Shown: positions 42,637 to 52,051, numbered from the stretch's first letter. The stretch is DNA of 55,456 nucleotides from a candidate division Zixibacteria bacterium HGW-Zixibacteria-1 (GCA_002838945.1 PGXB01000022.1:1-55456), one strand, 5' to 3'. Notes: generated by a model not told the origin, from the letters alone. Numbers and translations: made by a program.

Positions 42637-43707
42637 TCACTTCGGAAATTCCGACGGTGGAATCGGTTTGACGTTGGATACTTCAGGATTAGTACTTACC
42701 ATGGCCCGTTTCATGAATGCAACCAAAGCCGCTATTTCGCTTTCGGATAATCCGAGCGGCACCATCAGCGGATCGAGATTCGATTCATCGGATCCGCCGC
42801 CAAGATCATAGAGCCGAACGACATCTTCAAGCGTTTTTTCCGACCCGTCATGCATGTAAGGCGCCCTGAGTGCGGCATCCCGAACCGTCGGGGTCTTAAA
42901 GGCGCCCATGTCGGCCGGGTTATTGGTTACTTTGTACCGGCCTTCATCCTTTTTGGATAGATCAGCAGCAGCAACACCCAAGTTGTGGAATCGACTGTCA
43001 CTGAAATTGCCGCCCCAATGGCAGGCGGTGCAATGTCCCTTGCCGTTGAAAATCTCCAGACCCTTTTTCTCGAGCGGGGTCAGAGCGGTAATATCGCCGC
43101 GGACATATCTGTCGAACGGAGAGTCGGTAGTTACCACCGTCCTCTCGAAGGCGGCAATGGCCTGCGCCACCTGATCGACCGTAATCGGCGTGGAACCAAA
43201 CACCAGCTTGAATTCCTCGACATAACCGGGAATGTCATTGACCGTCCGTATCATGGCGACATGGGTATTACCCATTTCGATCGGATTGGCAATCGGGCCT
43301 TTGGCCTGATCCTCAAGGCTGGGTGAGCGTCCATCCCAGAATTGAAGCAGGTTATAGGCGGAATTCGAAACCGGCGGCGCCCTTCGGCCGCCAAGCTGGT
43401 TATTGATACCTTTACTGGTCGGGCCGGCATCCGACCATCCCATGGCCGGGTCATGGCAGGTCGCGCAACTGACCGTATTGTCGGCCGAGAGGCGGGTATC
43501 GAAATAAAGTTTTTTACCGAGAAGGATTTTGTCGACCGTTTGCGGGTTATCCGGTGGTTCCACCACCGGCGGCAGATTACCTATCTGCTCAGGTCCCAGC
43601 GAATGAGCCCGAACCGAAGTAATTGGAACCTGCATCGGTTCATCGCCTGCCACAGTCAATGGAATCAGGAATACTGCAAAAATCAGAATTGCCTTGATCT
43701 TAAGCAC
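42637..43707 (-). CDS. Dihaem cytochrome c peroxidase / MauG-family protein
   Basis: A 356-residue periplasmic protein with a signal peptide ending LTVAGDE. It has two haem c sites (C81-A-T-C84-H85 and C226-T-A-C229-H230) and the usual conserved blocks KILLGKKLYFDTRLS, GRSPSLEDQAKGPI and FKTPTVRDAALRAPYMHDGS. It reduces H2O2 or acts as a MauG-like oxidase. I set the start at GTG 43707 because AAGGAGGT lies just upstream and the signal peptide begins there; an earlier in-frame ATG at 43788 adds 27 residues without sense. It is co-transcribed with the haem-barrel protein, which may be its electron partner. Confidence 0.88.
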   Translation of the reverse strand: MLKIKAILIFAVFLIPLTVAGDEPMQVPITSVRAHSLGPEQIGNLPPVVEPPDNPQTVDKILLGKKLYFDTRLSADNTVSCATCHDPAMGWSDAGPTSKGINNQLGGRRAPPVSNSAYNLLQFWDGRSPSLEDQAKGPIANPIEMGNTHVAMIRTVNDIPGYVEEFKLVFGSTPITVDQVAQAIAAFERTVVTTDSPFDRYVRGDITALTPLEKKGLEIFNGKGHCTACHWGGNFSDSRFHNLGVAAADLSKKDEGRYKVTNNPADMGAFKTPTVRDAALRAPYMHDGSEKTLEDVVRLYDLGGGSDESNLDPLMVPLGLSESEIAALVAFMKRAMVSTNPEVSNVKPIPPSEFPK

Positions 43708-43883
43708 AGAACCTCCTTGTCTGAAGGAATGAATTGATTTACCCCATTTGATACCGGAATATATATATTTCAATATTCGAATAAGCAACAGGATTAGATA
43801 TTTTCTACAAAAATTTTCTATTATGACAAAATTCCTGTCTTCCGTAGGCTATATTATATTATTATTTCGAAAAGGAGAAATTT

Positions 43884-44888
43884 ATGGAATATCGTCATCT
43901 TGGTTCATCGGGTTTACAGGTTTCGGCATTGTCCTTCGGTGCCTGGGTTACATTCGGCAACCAGATTCAAGTTAATGAAGCTTATGAGATTATGAAGGCT
44001 GCTTATGATTCCGGCGTCAATTTCTTCGACAACGCCGAAATATATGCCCGAGGCGAGGCCGAAACAATCATGGGCAAAGTATTCAAAAAGGCCGGATGGA
44101 AACGATCCGACCTGGTTGTCTCCACCAAAATTTTCTGGGGCGGCAATGGTGTCAATGATAAGGGCCTTTCAAGAAAACACATTATCGAGGGCACCGACGC
44201 CGCTCTGGCGAGACTGCAGATGGACTATGTCGATATGCTTTTCTGCCACCGGCCCGATATCCGCACGCCGATCGAGGAAACGGTCCGCGCCATGACGCAT
44301 ATCATCAATCAGGGCAAAGCCTTCTATTGGGGCACCTCCGAATGGAGCGCAAGGGAGATCCAACAGGCTTATGACATCGCCCGTCAGGAGCACCTGATTC
44401 CTCCCACCATGGAGCAGCCGCAGAATAATATGTTCGCCCGTGACAAAATCGAACAAGAATATGTCCTCCTCTATTCCGGGATCGGCCTCGGGACAACCAT
44501 CTGGAGCCCGCTCGCCAGCGGTATTCTGACCGGTAAATACAATAGCGGTATGCCGGACAGCACCAGGTTCTCCCTGAAGGGATACGAATGGCTCAAAAAC
44601 CGGCTCGAGAGCGATGAAGGCAAAGCCCAGATCGAAAAGGTCCGCAAAATGACAGCGATGGCCGGGGAGATCGGCTGCACCATGGCCCAGATGGCTCTCG
44701 CCTGGTGTTTGAAAAATCACAATGTCAGCACCGTCATAACCGGCGCGACCAAACCCGAGCAGGTCATCGAAAACATGAAAGCGCTTGACGCGGTCGAAAG
44801 ACTGACCCCGGACGTCATGCAGAGCATTGAGCAAATTCTTGCCAATAAACCGGCTGGGGCCATAGATTTCCGAACCGCCTTTGACTGA
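43884..44888 (+). CDS. Aldo-keto reductase, potassium-channel-beta-subunit-like
   Basis: A 334-residue NAD(P)H-dependent reductase of TIM-barrel fold. The catalytic tetrad D49, Y54, K82 and H122 is seen in [21 protein letters not shown] and LFCHRPD. The overall sequence ([48 protein letters not shown]) is closest to the Kv-beta branch of the superfamily. It is cytosolic. The ATG has AAAAGGAG upstream. It is divergent from the peroxidase operon and ended by a strong terminator. The substrate is unknown. Confidence 0.9.
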   Translation: MEYRHLGSSGLQVSALSFGAWVTFGNQIQVNEAYEIMKAAYDSGVNFFDNAEIYARGEAETIMGKVFKKAGWKRSDLVVSTKIFWGGNGVNDKGLSRKHIIEGTDAALARLQMDYVDMLFCHRPDIRTPIEETVRAMTHIINQGKAFYWGTSEWSAREIQQAYDIARQEHLIPPTMEQPQNNMFARDKIEQEYVLLYSGIGLGTTIWSPLASGILTGKYNSGMPDSTRFSLKGYEWLKNRLESDEGKAQIEKVRKMTAMAGEIGCTMAQMALAWCLKNHNVSTVITGATKPEQVIENMKALDAVERLTPDVMQSIEQILANKPAGAIDFRTAFD

Positions 44889-44900
44889 TTGGAAAATTAT

Positions 44901-44931
44901 AAGGGCAGAAATGTTATATTCTGCCCTTTTT
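44901..44931 (+). terminator. Terminator of the aldo-keto reductase gene
   Basis: AAGGGCAGAA (44901-44910) pairs perfectly with TTCTGCCCTT (44919-44928) across an eight-base loop, followed by a run of T. Confidence 0.9.
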
Positions 44932-45110
44932 GTCTCTCTGATATGGTTTGTGAACCAATAAAAGAACTACGAACTGTTTTCGTTATTATGGGTTTAAATT
45001 TTCCATCCTTCCATCCCCCTCCGAAAAACTCTCCCCTTTTCGGGAACAAATTTGATTGCTAACTTGTCTTATATCAACGATATTCTCGATCTGGTATAAA
45101 GTGAGTGAAG

Positions 45111-45557
45111 ATGAAAATTATAGGAAATTCGATAAAGGCTCTGACCCTGATGACCGTGGCCGCTTTGGTAATCTCTTGCGGCAATGAGAAACATACTGCT
45201 CACAACAATGATCAAATGGGCAGCTATATCACGGTCGAACAACTTCATAAAGTGGTTGAAACGGGCAGGGACATTTATCTGCTCGATGTCCGCACCGCCC
45301 GGGAATTCGAAATCAAACGGCTGCCCTTTGCCGATGAACTTATCCCATACGACAGCCTTCAGTATGTGACTGACCGGCTCCCCAAAGATAAAAACAGCGA
45401 GATCTTTCTTTTCTGCCGCACCGGCCGCCGCAGCCGGATCGCCTTTAATACTCTCAAGGAAATGGGCTACAATAATCTTCACAATGTCCGCGGCGGTATT
45501 GTCGCCTGGCAGGATGCCGGCTACGAAACCATCTCCGGCCCGGTCGAAGCAAAATAA
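45111..45557 (+). CDS. Rhodanese-domain lipoprotein
   Basis: A 148-residue exported protein with a lipobox ending at C23 (ALVISC). A single rhodanese domain has the active-site loop C102-R-T-G-R-R-S, with YLLDVRTAREFEIKRLPFA as its N-terminal part and NVRGGIVAWQDAGYE at the end. It would carry persulfide sulfur in the cell envelope. The ATG at 45111 is preferred over the GTG at 45105; a weak GAGTGAAG precedes it, and a TG-type extended -10 (TGGTATAAA, 45092-45100) lies close by. It is probably a single gene followed by a methyltransferase gene 71 bases on. Confidence 0.85.
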   Translation: MKIIGNSIKALTLMTVAALVISCGNEKHTAHNNDQMGSYITVEQLHKVVETGRDIYLLDVRTAREFEIKRLPFADELIPYDSLQYVTDRLPKDKNSEIFLFCRTGRRSRIAFNTLKEMGYNNLHNVRGGIVAWQDAGYETISGPVEAK

Positions 45558-45628
45558 ATATTTTGCCTTGCCTGTTATTGGCCCTGTCAGTATATTTTTC
45601 TGTCACAATCAATCACAGGGAATAATCT

Positions 45629-46171
45629 ATGTCTCGCAAAAAACCTGACCGAATGTCTGATATCTCTTTCACGCTAATGTCATTCGTCTTCAAGGTTATG
45701 GATCTCTTCCATTCGCCGGTCAAGAAAATCGACAGCTTCGGCATCAGCGAAGGCATGACCATTGTCGATTACGGCTGCGGCCCCGGAAGGTACATCGAGC
45801 GGGCGTCGAAACTGGTCGGCCCGAATGGTAAAGTGTATGCCGCCGATGTCCAGGAACTGGCCGCCGAAGCCATCAAAAAGAAAATGACGCAACTGGGATT
45901 GACCAATGTCGAACCGGTTGTTATCACCGGATATTCCTGCCCGATCGAGAGCCATACCGCCGACATGATTTATGCCCTCGACATGTTCCACATGGTCAAA
46001 AATCCTACTGAGCTTCTAAAAGAACTGCACCGCATTGTCAAACAGGATGGCTTCCTGATTATCGACGATGGCCATCAACCCCGCGAGACAACCAAAAGTA
46101 AGATCCTCGCCTCCGGCGTCTGGAAGATCACTGAAGAGCACAAAAAGCACCTCAAATGCCTCCCGGTTTGA
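45629..46171 (+). CDS. Small SAM-dependent methyltransferase
   Basis: A 180-residue class I methyltransferase. Motif I is IVDYGCGPGRYIERAS, the acidic strand VYAADV, and motif IV/post I SHTADMIYALDMFHMVKNP, with DGFLIIDDGHQ later. It is shorter than most Methyltransf_11 enzymes and ends early after the last core strand. The substrate is unknown. An AGGGA site precedes the ATG. It may be transcribed with the rhodanese gene upstream. Confidence 0.82.
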   Translation: MSRKKPDRMSDISFTLMSFVFKVMDLFHSPVKKIDSFGISEGMTIVDYGCGPGRYIERASKLVGPNGKVYAADVQELAAEAIKKKMTQLGLTNVEPVVITGYSCPIESHTADMIYALDMFHMVKNPTELLKELHRIVKQDGFLIIDDGHQPRETTKSKILASGVWKITEEHKKHLKCLPV

Positions 46172-46362
46172 TTTTTAGCACTCATAATTCTGCATAAATT
46201 CCGCCAACCCCGGCATTGATCGAAAAAACCATCATCTAATTATTTCTCAAATTTCTGTTGCCATATCTGCCATTGTATAATAGATTTAAGCAACTGGTTT
46301 GCGGCACCTGGAATCAAGCAACATCGTAACCAAACCATCATTGTCTTATTTATTTTGAGAAT

Positions 46363-48378
46363 ATGGAAGAAAATAATTCCCAACAGCCCCTCCGCGAAAT
46401 ATCGGATGAAGAGCTAAATCAAGTATTAGAAGCTCACAAATTATGGCTTTTACCAGGGGATAAAGAAGGTGTGCGTGCTGATCTAAGTTACGTCAATCTT
46501 GCTCAAAGAGATTTGAATGGTATAAATTTGACTGATGCTATTTTACAGGGGTGCCAATTAGAAGGGGCAAAATTAGCTGGAGCCAATCTGACCAAAGCTC
46601 TATGTGCCGGAGCCAATTTTGGTGGTGCCTTAATGCACTTGGCATTTTTGGCTAATGCAAGTTTGTTAGCTTCTGATTTAAGAGGGGCCCATTTGTTTCG
46701 TGCTGATTTGAGTAGTGCTATATTGAGTAACGCAAAGATACAGGATGCGAAATGTAATAATGCCAATTTCTCAAATGCCGACCTAAATAGCGCCGATGTT
46801 GATGGGGCAATTTTCGACAAAGCAAACCTGCAAAATGCAAATCTTGACAATATCAAAAACCTGAATAAGGCAAGCTTACACAATGTAAATATGGAAGGCG
46901 CCACCGGCCTCAAAGGCACTGAATTTGCCCGGGCCGATATTACCGGGGCGCGTCTGCCGGAAGGTATCCGCGATTTTTCGGCTCTTGAAACTGTCGAAGA
47001 GACTTCCAGGAATGCCCGGAAAATATTTTTCGCAACTTTGTTGGCCTGCGTTTATTGCTGGCTGACTATCGGAACCACCACCGATGTCAAACTAATCACC
47101 AATACCGCTTCTTCGCCGCTTCCCATTATTGGGACCGCTATTCCAATTGCATGGTTTTACAAAGTTGCGCCGGTTATGCTTGCCTGCCTTTATTTCTATT
47201 TGCACTTTTATCTTCAGCGGCTCTGGCAGTCGATGGCCGGATTGCCCGCCATTTTTGAAGATGGTCGACCTCTTGATGAACGTGCTTATCCCTGGATTCT
47301 CAACGGCCTTGTCCGCAGGCACTTTGAGATATTGCGAAAAAGGCGCTCTCTTCTTAACCAATTTGAAGAAATTGTCAGCATTGTTCTGGCATGGTGGGTG
47401 GTGCCAATTACTCTATTATGGTTCTGGCTCCGTTACATTCCCCGCCATGATTGGATCGGAACAAATTTGCAAATAGCCCTGATAACAATCTCAATTGCCG
47501 CCGGGTTATTTTTCTACAATGCTCATGCTTCAGTTCTCAGGGGCAAAAAACCACTCCCATTCACCCTAAAAAAATGCTGGCGTGATAAACGCATTTTCAA
47601 ATGCCTTGGTGTAATCATATCCCTGTCATTATTAATAATATTATCATACGGTTCGATAAATGGAACGCGGGAATTTGAGGATATTGGAGCAATTTCGAAA
47701 ATATCACTTGTGCCGCGCATATTTTCATGGATCGGATATGATGTCTTTGCTAATATTGTCGAAAAAGATGTCTCATTAAAACCGGAAAATTATTGGATGA
47801 TCGATTCATTGTCTCGCGAAAATGCTATAACTGGAGCAAGACTTGCCTATGCTGATTTGAGATATGCCAGTGCTCGTTCGGCCTTTATGGCTAACGCGGA
47901 TATGCGATATGCGGATATTAGGGGGGCTCATTTCATCAGCACTGACCTTCAGGGTGCTGATCTCACCGGGACTAACCTTAAAGACGCGAATCTCACATGG
48001 GCTAACCTTAAGGGTGCTGATCTCACCCTTGCTAGCCTTCAGGGCACCAATCTCTTCAATGCCAATCTTCAGGATGCTGATCTCACTCATGCCAACCTTC
48101 AGGGTGCTTTACTCACATCGGCCAGACTTCAGGGCGCTTTTCTCGTGAGGGCCAACCTCCAGGGCGCTGATATCACAACGGCTAACCTTCAGGGCGCTGA
48201 TTTCCAGTGGGCTCGACTTCAGGGTGCTGATCTCACTTATTCAGGCAATCTCACTCAGAAGAAACTTGATGTGGCTTGTGGAGACAGCCTGACCAAATTG
48301 CCCGATGGCCTAACAATCCCACTATGCGATACTTGCGCCTGGTATAGAGTTATATATGGATTTGAAGATACATTGTAA
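46363..48378 (+). CDS. Pentapeptide-repeat membrane protein (repeat - membrane - repeat)
   Basis: A 671-residue protein with three parts. Residues 38-200 are an A-[DN]-L-x-x pentapeptide domain. Residues about 220-430 hold roughly five membrane spans (near 220-238, 260-285, 337-358, 369-385, 413-430). Residues about 485-628 are a second, more regular pentapeptide domain. Both repeat domains would form right-handed quadrilateral helices. The DNA of the second domain is itself repetitive, with a 30-base period (about 47950-48238). I know of pentapeptide proteins with added membrane helices, but not this exact split arrangement. The start ATG at 46363 has only a weak GAG upstream. The upstream 190 bases hold no other gene. 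Function unknown. Confidence 0.8.
   Translation: MEENNSQQPLREISDEELNQVLEAHKLWLLPGDKEGVRADLSYVNLAQRDLNGINLTDAILQGCQLEGAKLAGANLTKALCAGANFGGALMHLAFLANASLLASDLRGAHLFRADLSSAILSNAKIQDAKCNNANFSNADLNSADVDGAIFDKANLQNANLDNIKNLNKASLHNVNMEGATGLKGTEFARADITGARLPEGIRDFSALETVEETSRNARKIFFATLLACVYCWLTIGTTTDVKLITNTASSPLPIIGTAIPIAWFYKVAPVMLACLYFYLHFYLQRLWQSMAGLPAIFEDGRPLDERAYPWILNGLVRRHFEILRKRRSLLNQFEEIVSIVLAWWVVPITLLWFWLRYIPRHDWIGTNLQIALITISIAAGLFFYNAHASVLRGKKPLPFTLKKCWRDKRIFKCLGVIISLSLLIILSYGSINGTREFEDIGAISKISLVPRIFSWIGYDVFANIVEKDVSLKPENYWMIDSLSRENAITGARLAYADLRYASARSAFMANADMRYADIRGAHFISTDLQGADLTGTNLKDANLTWANLKGADLTLASLQGTNLFNANLQDADLTHANLQGALLTSARLQGAFLVRANLQGADITTANLQGADFQWARLQGADLTYSGNLTQKKLDVACGDSLTKLPDGLTIPLCDTCAWYRVIYGFEDTL
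47950..48238 (+). repeat. 30-base tandem repeat array coding pentapeptides
   Basis: Nine or so units of about 30 bases resembling GCTAACCTTCAGGGTGCTGA followed by TCTCAC, each coding two pentapeptides such as ANLQG-ADLT. They are far more alike at the DNA level than the pentapeptides of the N-terminal domain, which suggests recent unit expansion by slippage or unequal exchange. Confidence 0.75.
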
Positions 48379-48711
48379 AAAATAAATGACTTTCGTCTTT
48401 TGATGTCCTGCATTTTCCCTTAACCAATCCCGCCCCTTTATCCGTCTCTTTACCGGAACCCGCCAGTCACCAATTTTTGACTTATCCCGCTTATTTAACA
48501 GGCTTGACATTTTTTTACACGAATGAAAAATAGTCGTGCAATATATCGCCGATTCATCACCCTTTAGAGTTAGTCGGGTGTGTGATTTTGTACAATCAGG
48601 GACGAAATGTTATGTTTTTCGATAAAAAGAATCAATCCGAATTGTCAATTAAGTCATTATATAATCGAAACTTATAAGATTTTCGCCGAAAATTTTTGGG
48701 GAGAAAGGCTA
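48379..48711. other. Intergenic region before the ankyrin-hydrolase gene
   Basis: 333 bases without a convincing gene. A TTGACA lies at 48504-48509 but the region 17 bases on is AAAATA, only a weak -10. An open frame from 48607 runs into the next gene; I place that gene's start at 48712, after GGGGAGAAAGG. Confidence 0.4.
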
Positions 48712-50463
48712 ATGAAACACTCAGTATCAATTATCATTATGACACTCCTTCTGACAGCCGGAGTGTCCTGTTTTGCCGCCGGTATCCATGACGCCGCCAC
48801 CGCCGGCAAGCTGGATTCGGTCATGGAAATGCTTTCCATGGATCCGGAACTGCTCAATGCCCGCGACGAGAACGGCATGACGCCGCTTCACTGCGCCGCC
48901 TATAATAACCATATCCCGCTGGCCGCGTTCCTGATTTCCAAAGGGGCCGATGTCAATGCCGCCAAAACCAATGGAAGCCGGCCGCTGCATGGCGCCGCTT
49001 TCTATGACTGCCCCGAGATCGTCAAGATGCTTATCGAACACGGCGCCGATATGGAAGCGGTCAACTCTTCCGGATATACGCCGCTGCTGTCCGCCGCCTC
49101 CGCCGGGCGGCTCGAACCGGCCCGTATCCTGATCGAAAATGGGGCCAATATTCATGCCCGCACTGCTGATGGGGCCTCTCTCTTTCTGATGGCGGGCTGG
49201 AACAATCACGTCGAATTACTGAAATACCTGATCGATAAGGGGATTGATATCAATGAGCGCGACCAGTTCGGCGGAACACCGCTGATGATGGCCGCCCGCA
49301 TGGGCCAGACCGAAATGGTAAAAATGCTTCTCGATAATAATGCCGACGTCAATGTAATTAATAACGACGGCATGAATGCGCTGCTGGTGTCGATGATCGA
49401 CGGCAACTCCGAAACCGCCGGAATGATTGCCGACAAAGGCGCCGATGTCGATATCCGCGAAAATAATCGGCAGCGGACCGCCCTGCACTTTGCCGCCATC
49501 AGAGGCAATGCCGATGCGGCAAAGATGCTTCTGGATCGCGGCGCCGATGTGAACGCCCGTGATATGCTCGACAAAACCCCGTTGCACTATACCGCTAAGC
49601 ATGGTTTCAGAAATGTCTCCGATATTCTCAAAGCGCGCGGCGCCGATATGACCGGTGTCGAGGAAAACTACGGCTTCAGCCCCTTGCTGGCCGAGTCATT
49701 GGGTAACGGCAACGCCGATATGTGGTACCTCGGTCATTGCGGCTGGGCCGTCAAAACAAATAACCGCCTGCTGGTTTTTGATTACTGGAATCCCGGGATC
49801 GATCCCGCCGAGCCGCTTCTGGCCAACGGCCATATCAATCCCGATGAAATCAAAAACCTCGACGTAACCTTTTTCGTATCCCACGACCATAGGGACCATG
49901 TCGACAGCAGCATCTTCTCCGGCAAAGATAATTTTGCCAATGCCAAATATATTTTCGGATTCGATCCGGGAGTGTCAAATCTGTTCGAAGAATCCGGATA
50001 CAACGGCCCTTCCTATGAATTTATGCCGCCTCATGAAACCAGAAATATCGACGGCATCAATGTCACCACCATTAAGGCCAATGATGCCGGGGTCGGTTTC
50101 CTGGTCGAGGTCGACGGCCTGTCTATGTACCATGCCGGCGATCATGCCGGATGGCGCGAAGGTGAAAAGGATGGTTTCACGCAGGAGATCGATTTCCTGG
50201 CCGGGAAGGTCAATCATCTTGATCTGGCCTTTCTGAATGTAACCGGCTGCCATGTCCAGGATACGGTGTCGCTCTACGAAGGCACCTGCTACACTCTGGA
50301 AAAACTGAAGCCGACTGTTCTCATCCCCACTCACGGCCTTTACCGTGAGTATGTCTATGGCCGGGTGGCCGAGCGGGAAGATATCAAAAAATACGGCCCG
50401 ATAGTCTTCTGCCCTGAATGCCGGGGTGATTGTTTCCACTATCGCGGCGGAAAAGTTATGTAG
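48712..50463 (+). CDS. Exported ankyrin-repeat / metallo-beta-lactamase-fold fusion
   Basis: A 583-residue exported protein. Signal peptide residues 1-22 (LTAGVSCFAA) are followed by about nine ankyrin repeats (residues 25-325), with the usual TPLHxAA and GADVNA cores. A metallohydrolase domain fills residues 335-583: ADMWYLGHCGWAVKT, metal motif H391-D-H393-R-D395-H396 (SHDHRDH), LSMYHAGDHAGW with the bridging Asp, and IPTHGLYREY with a late His. The tail has a Cys pair (CPECRGDC). The hydrolase part resembles the UlaG-like family. The fusion suggests that ankyrins recruit a protein or that they gate the enzyme. ATG 48712 is chosen for its GGGGAGAAAGG. A strong terminator follows 18 bases after the stop. 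Confidence 0.85.
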   Translation: MKHSVSIIIMTLLLTAGVSCFAAGIHDAATAGKLDSVMEMLSMDPELLNARDENGMTPLHCAAYNNHIPLAAFLISKGADVNAAKTNGSRPLHGAAFYDCPEIVKMLIEHGADMEAVNSSGYTPLLSAASAGRLEPARILIENGANIHARTADGASLFLMAGWNNHVELLKYLIDKGIDINERDQFGGTPLMMAARMGQTEMVKMLLDNNADVNVINNDGMNALLVSMIDGNSETAGMIADKGADVDIRENNRQRTALHFAAIRGNADAAKMLLDRGADVNARDMLDKTPLHYTAKHGFRNVSDILKARGADMTGVEENYGFSPLLAESLGNGNADMWYLGHCGWAVKTNNRLLVFDYWNPGIDPAEPLLANGHINPDEIKNLDVTFFVSHDHRDHVDSSIFSGKDNFANAKYIFGFDPGVSNLFEESGYNGPSYEFMPPHETRNIDGINVTTIKANDAGVGFLVEVDGLSMYHAGDHAGWREGEKDGFTQEIDFLAGKVNHLDLAFLNVTGCHVQDTVSLYEGTCYTLEKLKPTVLIPTHGLYREYVYGRVAEREDIKKYGPIVFCPECRGDCFHYRGGKVM

Positions 50464-50481
50464 CCTTACCTCTTTTCCCCT

Positions 50482-50515
50482 AGAAGGGGCCGCTTGGCGG
50501 CCCCTTCTTTTTTTT
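50482..50515 (+). terminator. Strong terminator after the ankyrin-hydrolase gene
   Basis: AGAAGGGGCCGC (50482-50493) pairs with GCGGCCCCTTCT (50497-50508) across three bases and is followed by TTTTTTT. Confidence 0.93.
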
Positions 50516-50612
50516 GCAGCCGGCTCAAAGCATTTCCCCGGTTGATTTCCGCACCATTCCGGTTTATTTTGCTTATTAAAATTGATATAATATATCTTTG
50601 CAAGGGAGCCTT

Positions 50613-50816
50613 ATGGATTGTAACAAAGAGCGGAACCTGGCATCATGCAACTGCAGCTATGAGCCATGCCCGCGAAAAGGCCTGTGTTGCGATTGCATTG
50701 CATACCACCTCAAAATGCGCCAGCTTCCGGCCTGCTGTTTCCCGGATGATGCCGAAAGAACTTATGACCGATCCTTCCGCCATTTCGTCCGACTGGTTAA
50801 TGAGGGTAGCGTTTGA
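50613..50816 (+). CDS. DUF6485 Cys-rich small protein
   Basis: A 67-residue protein with nine cysteines (C3, C12, C14, C19, C25, C26, C28, C41, C42) and H32, in the DUF6485 pattern: [19 protein letters not shown] with [18 protein letters not shown], then RTYDRS-x3-F. The Cys groups imply a bound metal or Fe-S centre. ATG 50613 is chosen because AAGGGAG lies upstream; an upstream in-frame ATG does not match the family start. The following P-loop gene starts 23 bases later, so both are probably one transcript. Function unknown. Confidence 0.82.
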   Translation: MDCNKERNLASCNCSYEPCPRKGLCCDCIAYHLKMRQLPACCFPDDAERTYDRSFRHFVRLVNEGSV

Positions 50817-50839
50817 TTACTGAAGGAGATAACATTCCC

Positions 50840-51361
50840 ATGCATAAAATCCTCATCATCGGCAACCCGGGAGCGGGCAAATCGACTTTCTCCATCGCCC
50901 TGGGCAAATTGCTCGACCTTCCCGTTATCCATCTCGATTATCACTTCTGGAACTCCGGCTGGATCGAAACCGACAAGGAAATATGGAAGGAAAGAGTTAA
51001 AGAGCTTATGGCCGGCGAACGATGGATAATCGACGGTTATTATCGCACTACCCTCGACCTGAGAATACCGGCCGCCGATACGATATTTGTCTTCGATTTC
51101 CCGACTTTGCTCTGCCTCTGGCGCGCCCTTAAACGAAACATGATGAATCGAAAGAAGGTGCGCCCCGATATGGCTCCCGGCTGCGCCGAGCGGATCGACT
51201 TTGAGTTTTATAAATGGATATGGAATTTCAGAAAAGACAACCGGCCGTATATTTTCAAAATGCTCGAGAAATACGCGGCCGGCAAAAAAATCACAATTTT
51301 CAAAAAATCTTCGGAAGTTGCCCGATTTCTGGAGCAGCTCTCCTACAAGAGCAACCGTTAA
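50840..51361 (+). CDS. FlaR-like P-loop kinase-fold protein
   Basis: A 173-residue nucleoside-kinase-fold protein with Walker A G8-N-P-G-A-G-K14-S15-T, a following HLDYHFW element, GERWIIDGYYRTTLDLRI, and a late lid region (RNMMNRKKVRPDMAPGC). This matches the FlaR / DNA-topology-modulation family of adenylate-kinase-like proteins. I chose ATG 50840 where the beta strand MHKILIIGNPG starts; AAGGAGAT lies about 11 bases upstream. It follows the DUF6485 gene closely. The biochemical substrate is unknown despite the family name. Confidence 0.85.
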   Translation: MHKILIIGNPGAGKSTFSIALGKLLDLPVIHLDYHFWNSGWIETDKEIWKERVKELMAGERWIIDGYYRTTLDLRIPAADTIFVFDFPTLLCLWRALKRNMMNRKKVRPDMAPGCAERIDFEFYKWIWNFRKDNRPYIFKMLEKYAAGKKITIFKKSSEVARFLEQLSYKSNR

Positions 51362-51368
51362 GTTTCCC

Positions 51369-51800
51369 TTAAAAATCCATTTGTTTCTTGAACATCAATC
51401 GATCCAGCGAGAATTTACCCGGCCCGCTGATAAGTATGGTCACATATGATATCAAAAACATAAGCGGCAGTTCTTTTCTGCCGAACGGGTCACCCGCATG
51501 AATCAGAAAAACGGCCACAAGCATGGTTATTATCAATGGAAATGTCGCCAGACGGGTCATGAAACCGAAAATAAGCGCCAGCGATGCAAACACTTCGGCA
51601 AAAACCACCAGCCCCAGACTGGCAGTAGTTCCGAAACCAAGCGGGTCCGCAAATTTTGGCGCTATTTCCGAAAAATTCATCAATTTACCCCAGCCGTGAC
51701 TGAGAAGCATCATCGATCCGACCCCGACTCTCAGAATCAACAGGCCCCAACTATTCAAAAATGTCTCTTTGGTCTGCTCAAAGTATAATAAAAACGGCAT
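51369..51800 (-). CDS. DoxX-family membrane protein
   Basis: A 143-residue four-helix inner-membrane protein with the DoxX start WGLLILRVGVGSMMLLSHGW followed by GKL, and helices near residues 20-38, 58-78, 83-101 and 108-126. DoxX proteins act in thiol or respiratory stress in some bacteria; here the function is open. It is convergent with the FlaR-like gene, with only seven bases between the stop codons. The ATG has AGGGG upstream. Confidence 0.85.
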   Translation of the reverse strand: MPFLLYFEQTKETFLNSWGLLILRVGVGSMMLLSHGWGKLMNFSEIAPKFADPLGFGTTASLGLVVFAEVFASLALIFGFMTRLATFPLIITMLVAVFLIHAGDPFGRKELPLMFLISYVTILISGPGKFSLDRLMFKKQMDF

Positions 51801-52021
51801 GGTTGGTTGTCCCCTTTTTTGGTCAATTTATCCTGAATTAATATTCCTGTAACAGTCCCGGATTGACTGTTGTTCATAATATTTTTTTGGAATCGAATAT
51901 CATATTGAACAAACTTTTAACAGCCGCGTTGATATGCTGAGGGCTGACTTCACGCTTTTATCCCCACCTTCACCGCCGCCTCTGCTCTTTATCGCATTTT
52001 TGCTGCATCAATCCGGTTGTG

Positions 52022-52051
52022 CCGGGGGGCGCCAGGCTCCCCGGTTTTTTT
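52022..52051 (+). terminator. Orphan plus-strand intrinsic terminator
   Basis: CCGGGGGG (52022-52029) pairs with CTCCCCGG (52037-52044, one G-U) over seven bases and is followed by seven T. Flanking genes on both sides are on the minus strand. Confidence 0.65.

Noticed and set aside
47950-48238. CRISPR-like array from the 30-base period
   Set aside because: The units are contiguous, in frame and encode pentapeptides; there are no unique spacers.
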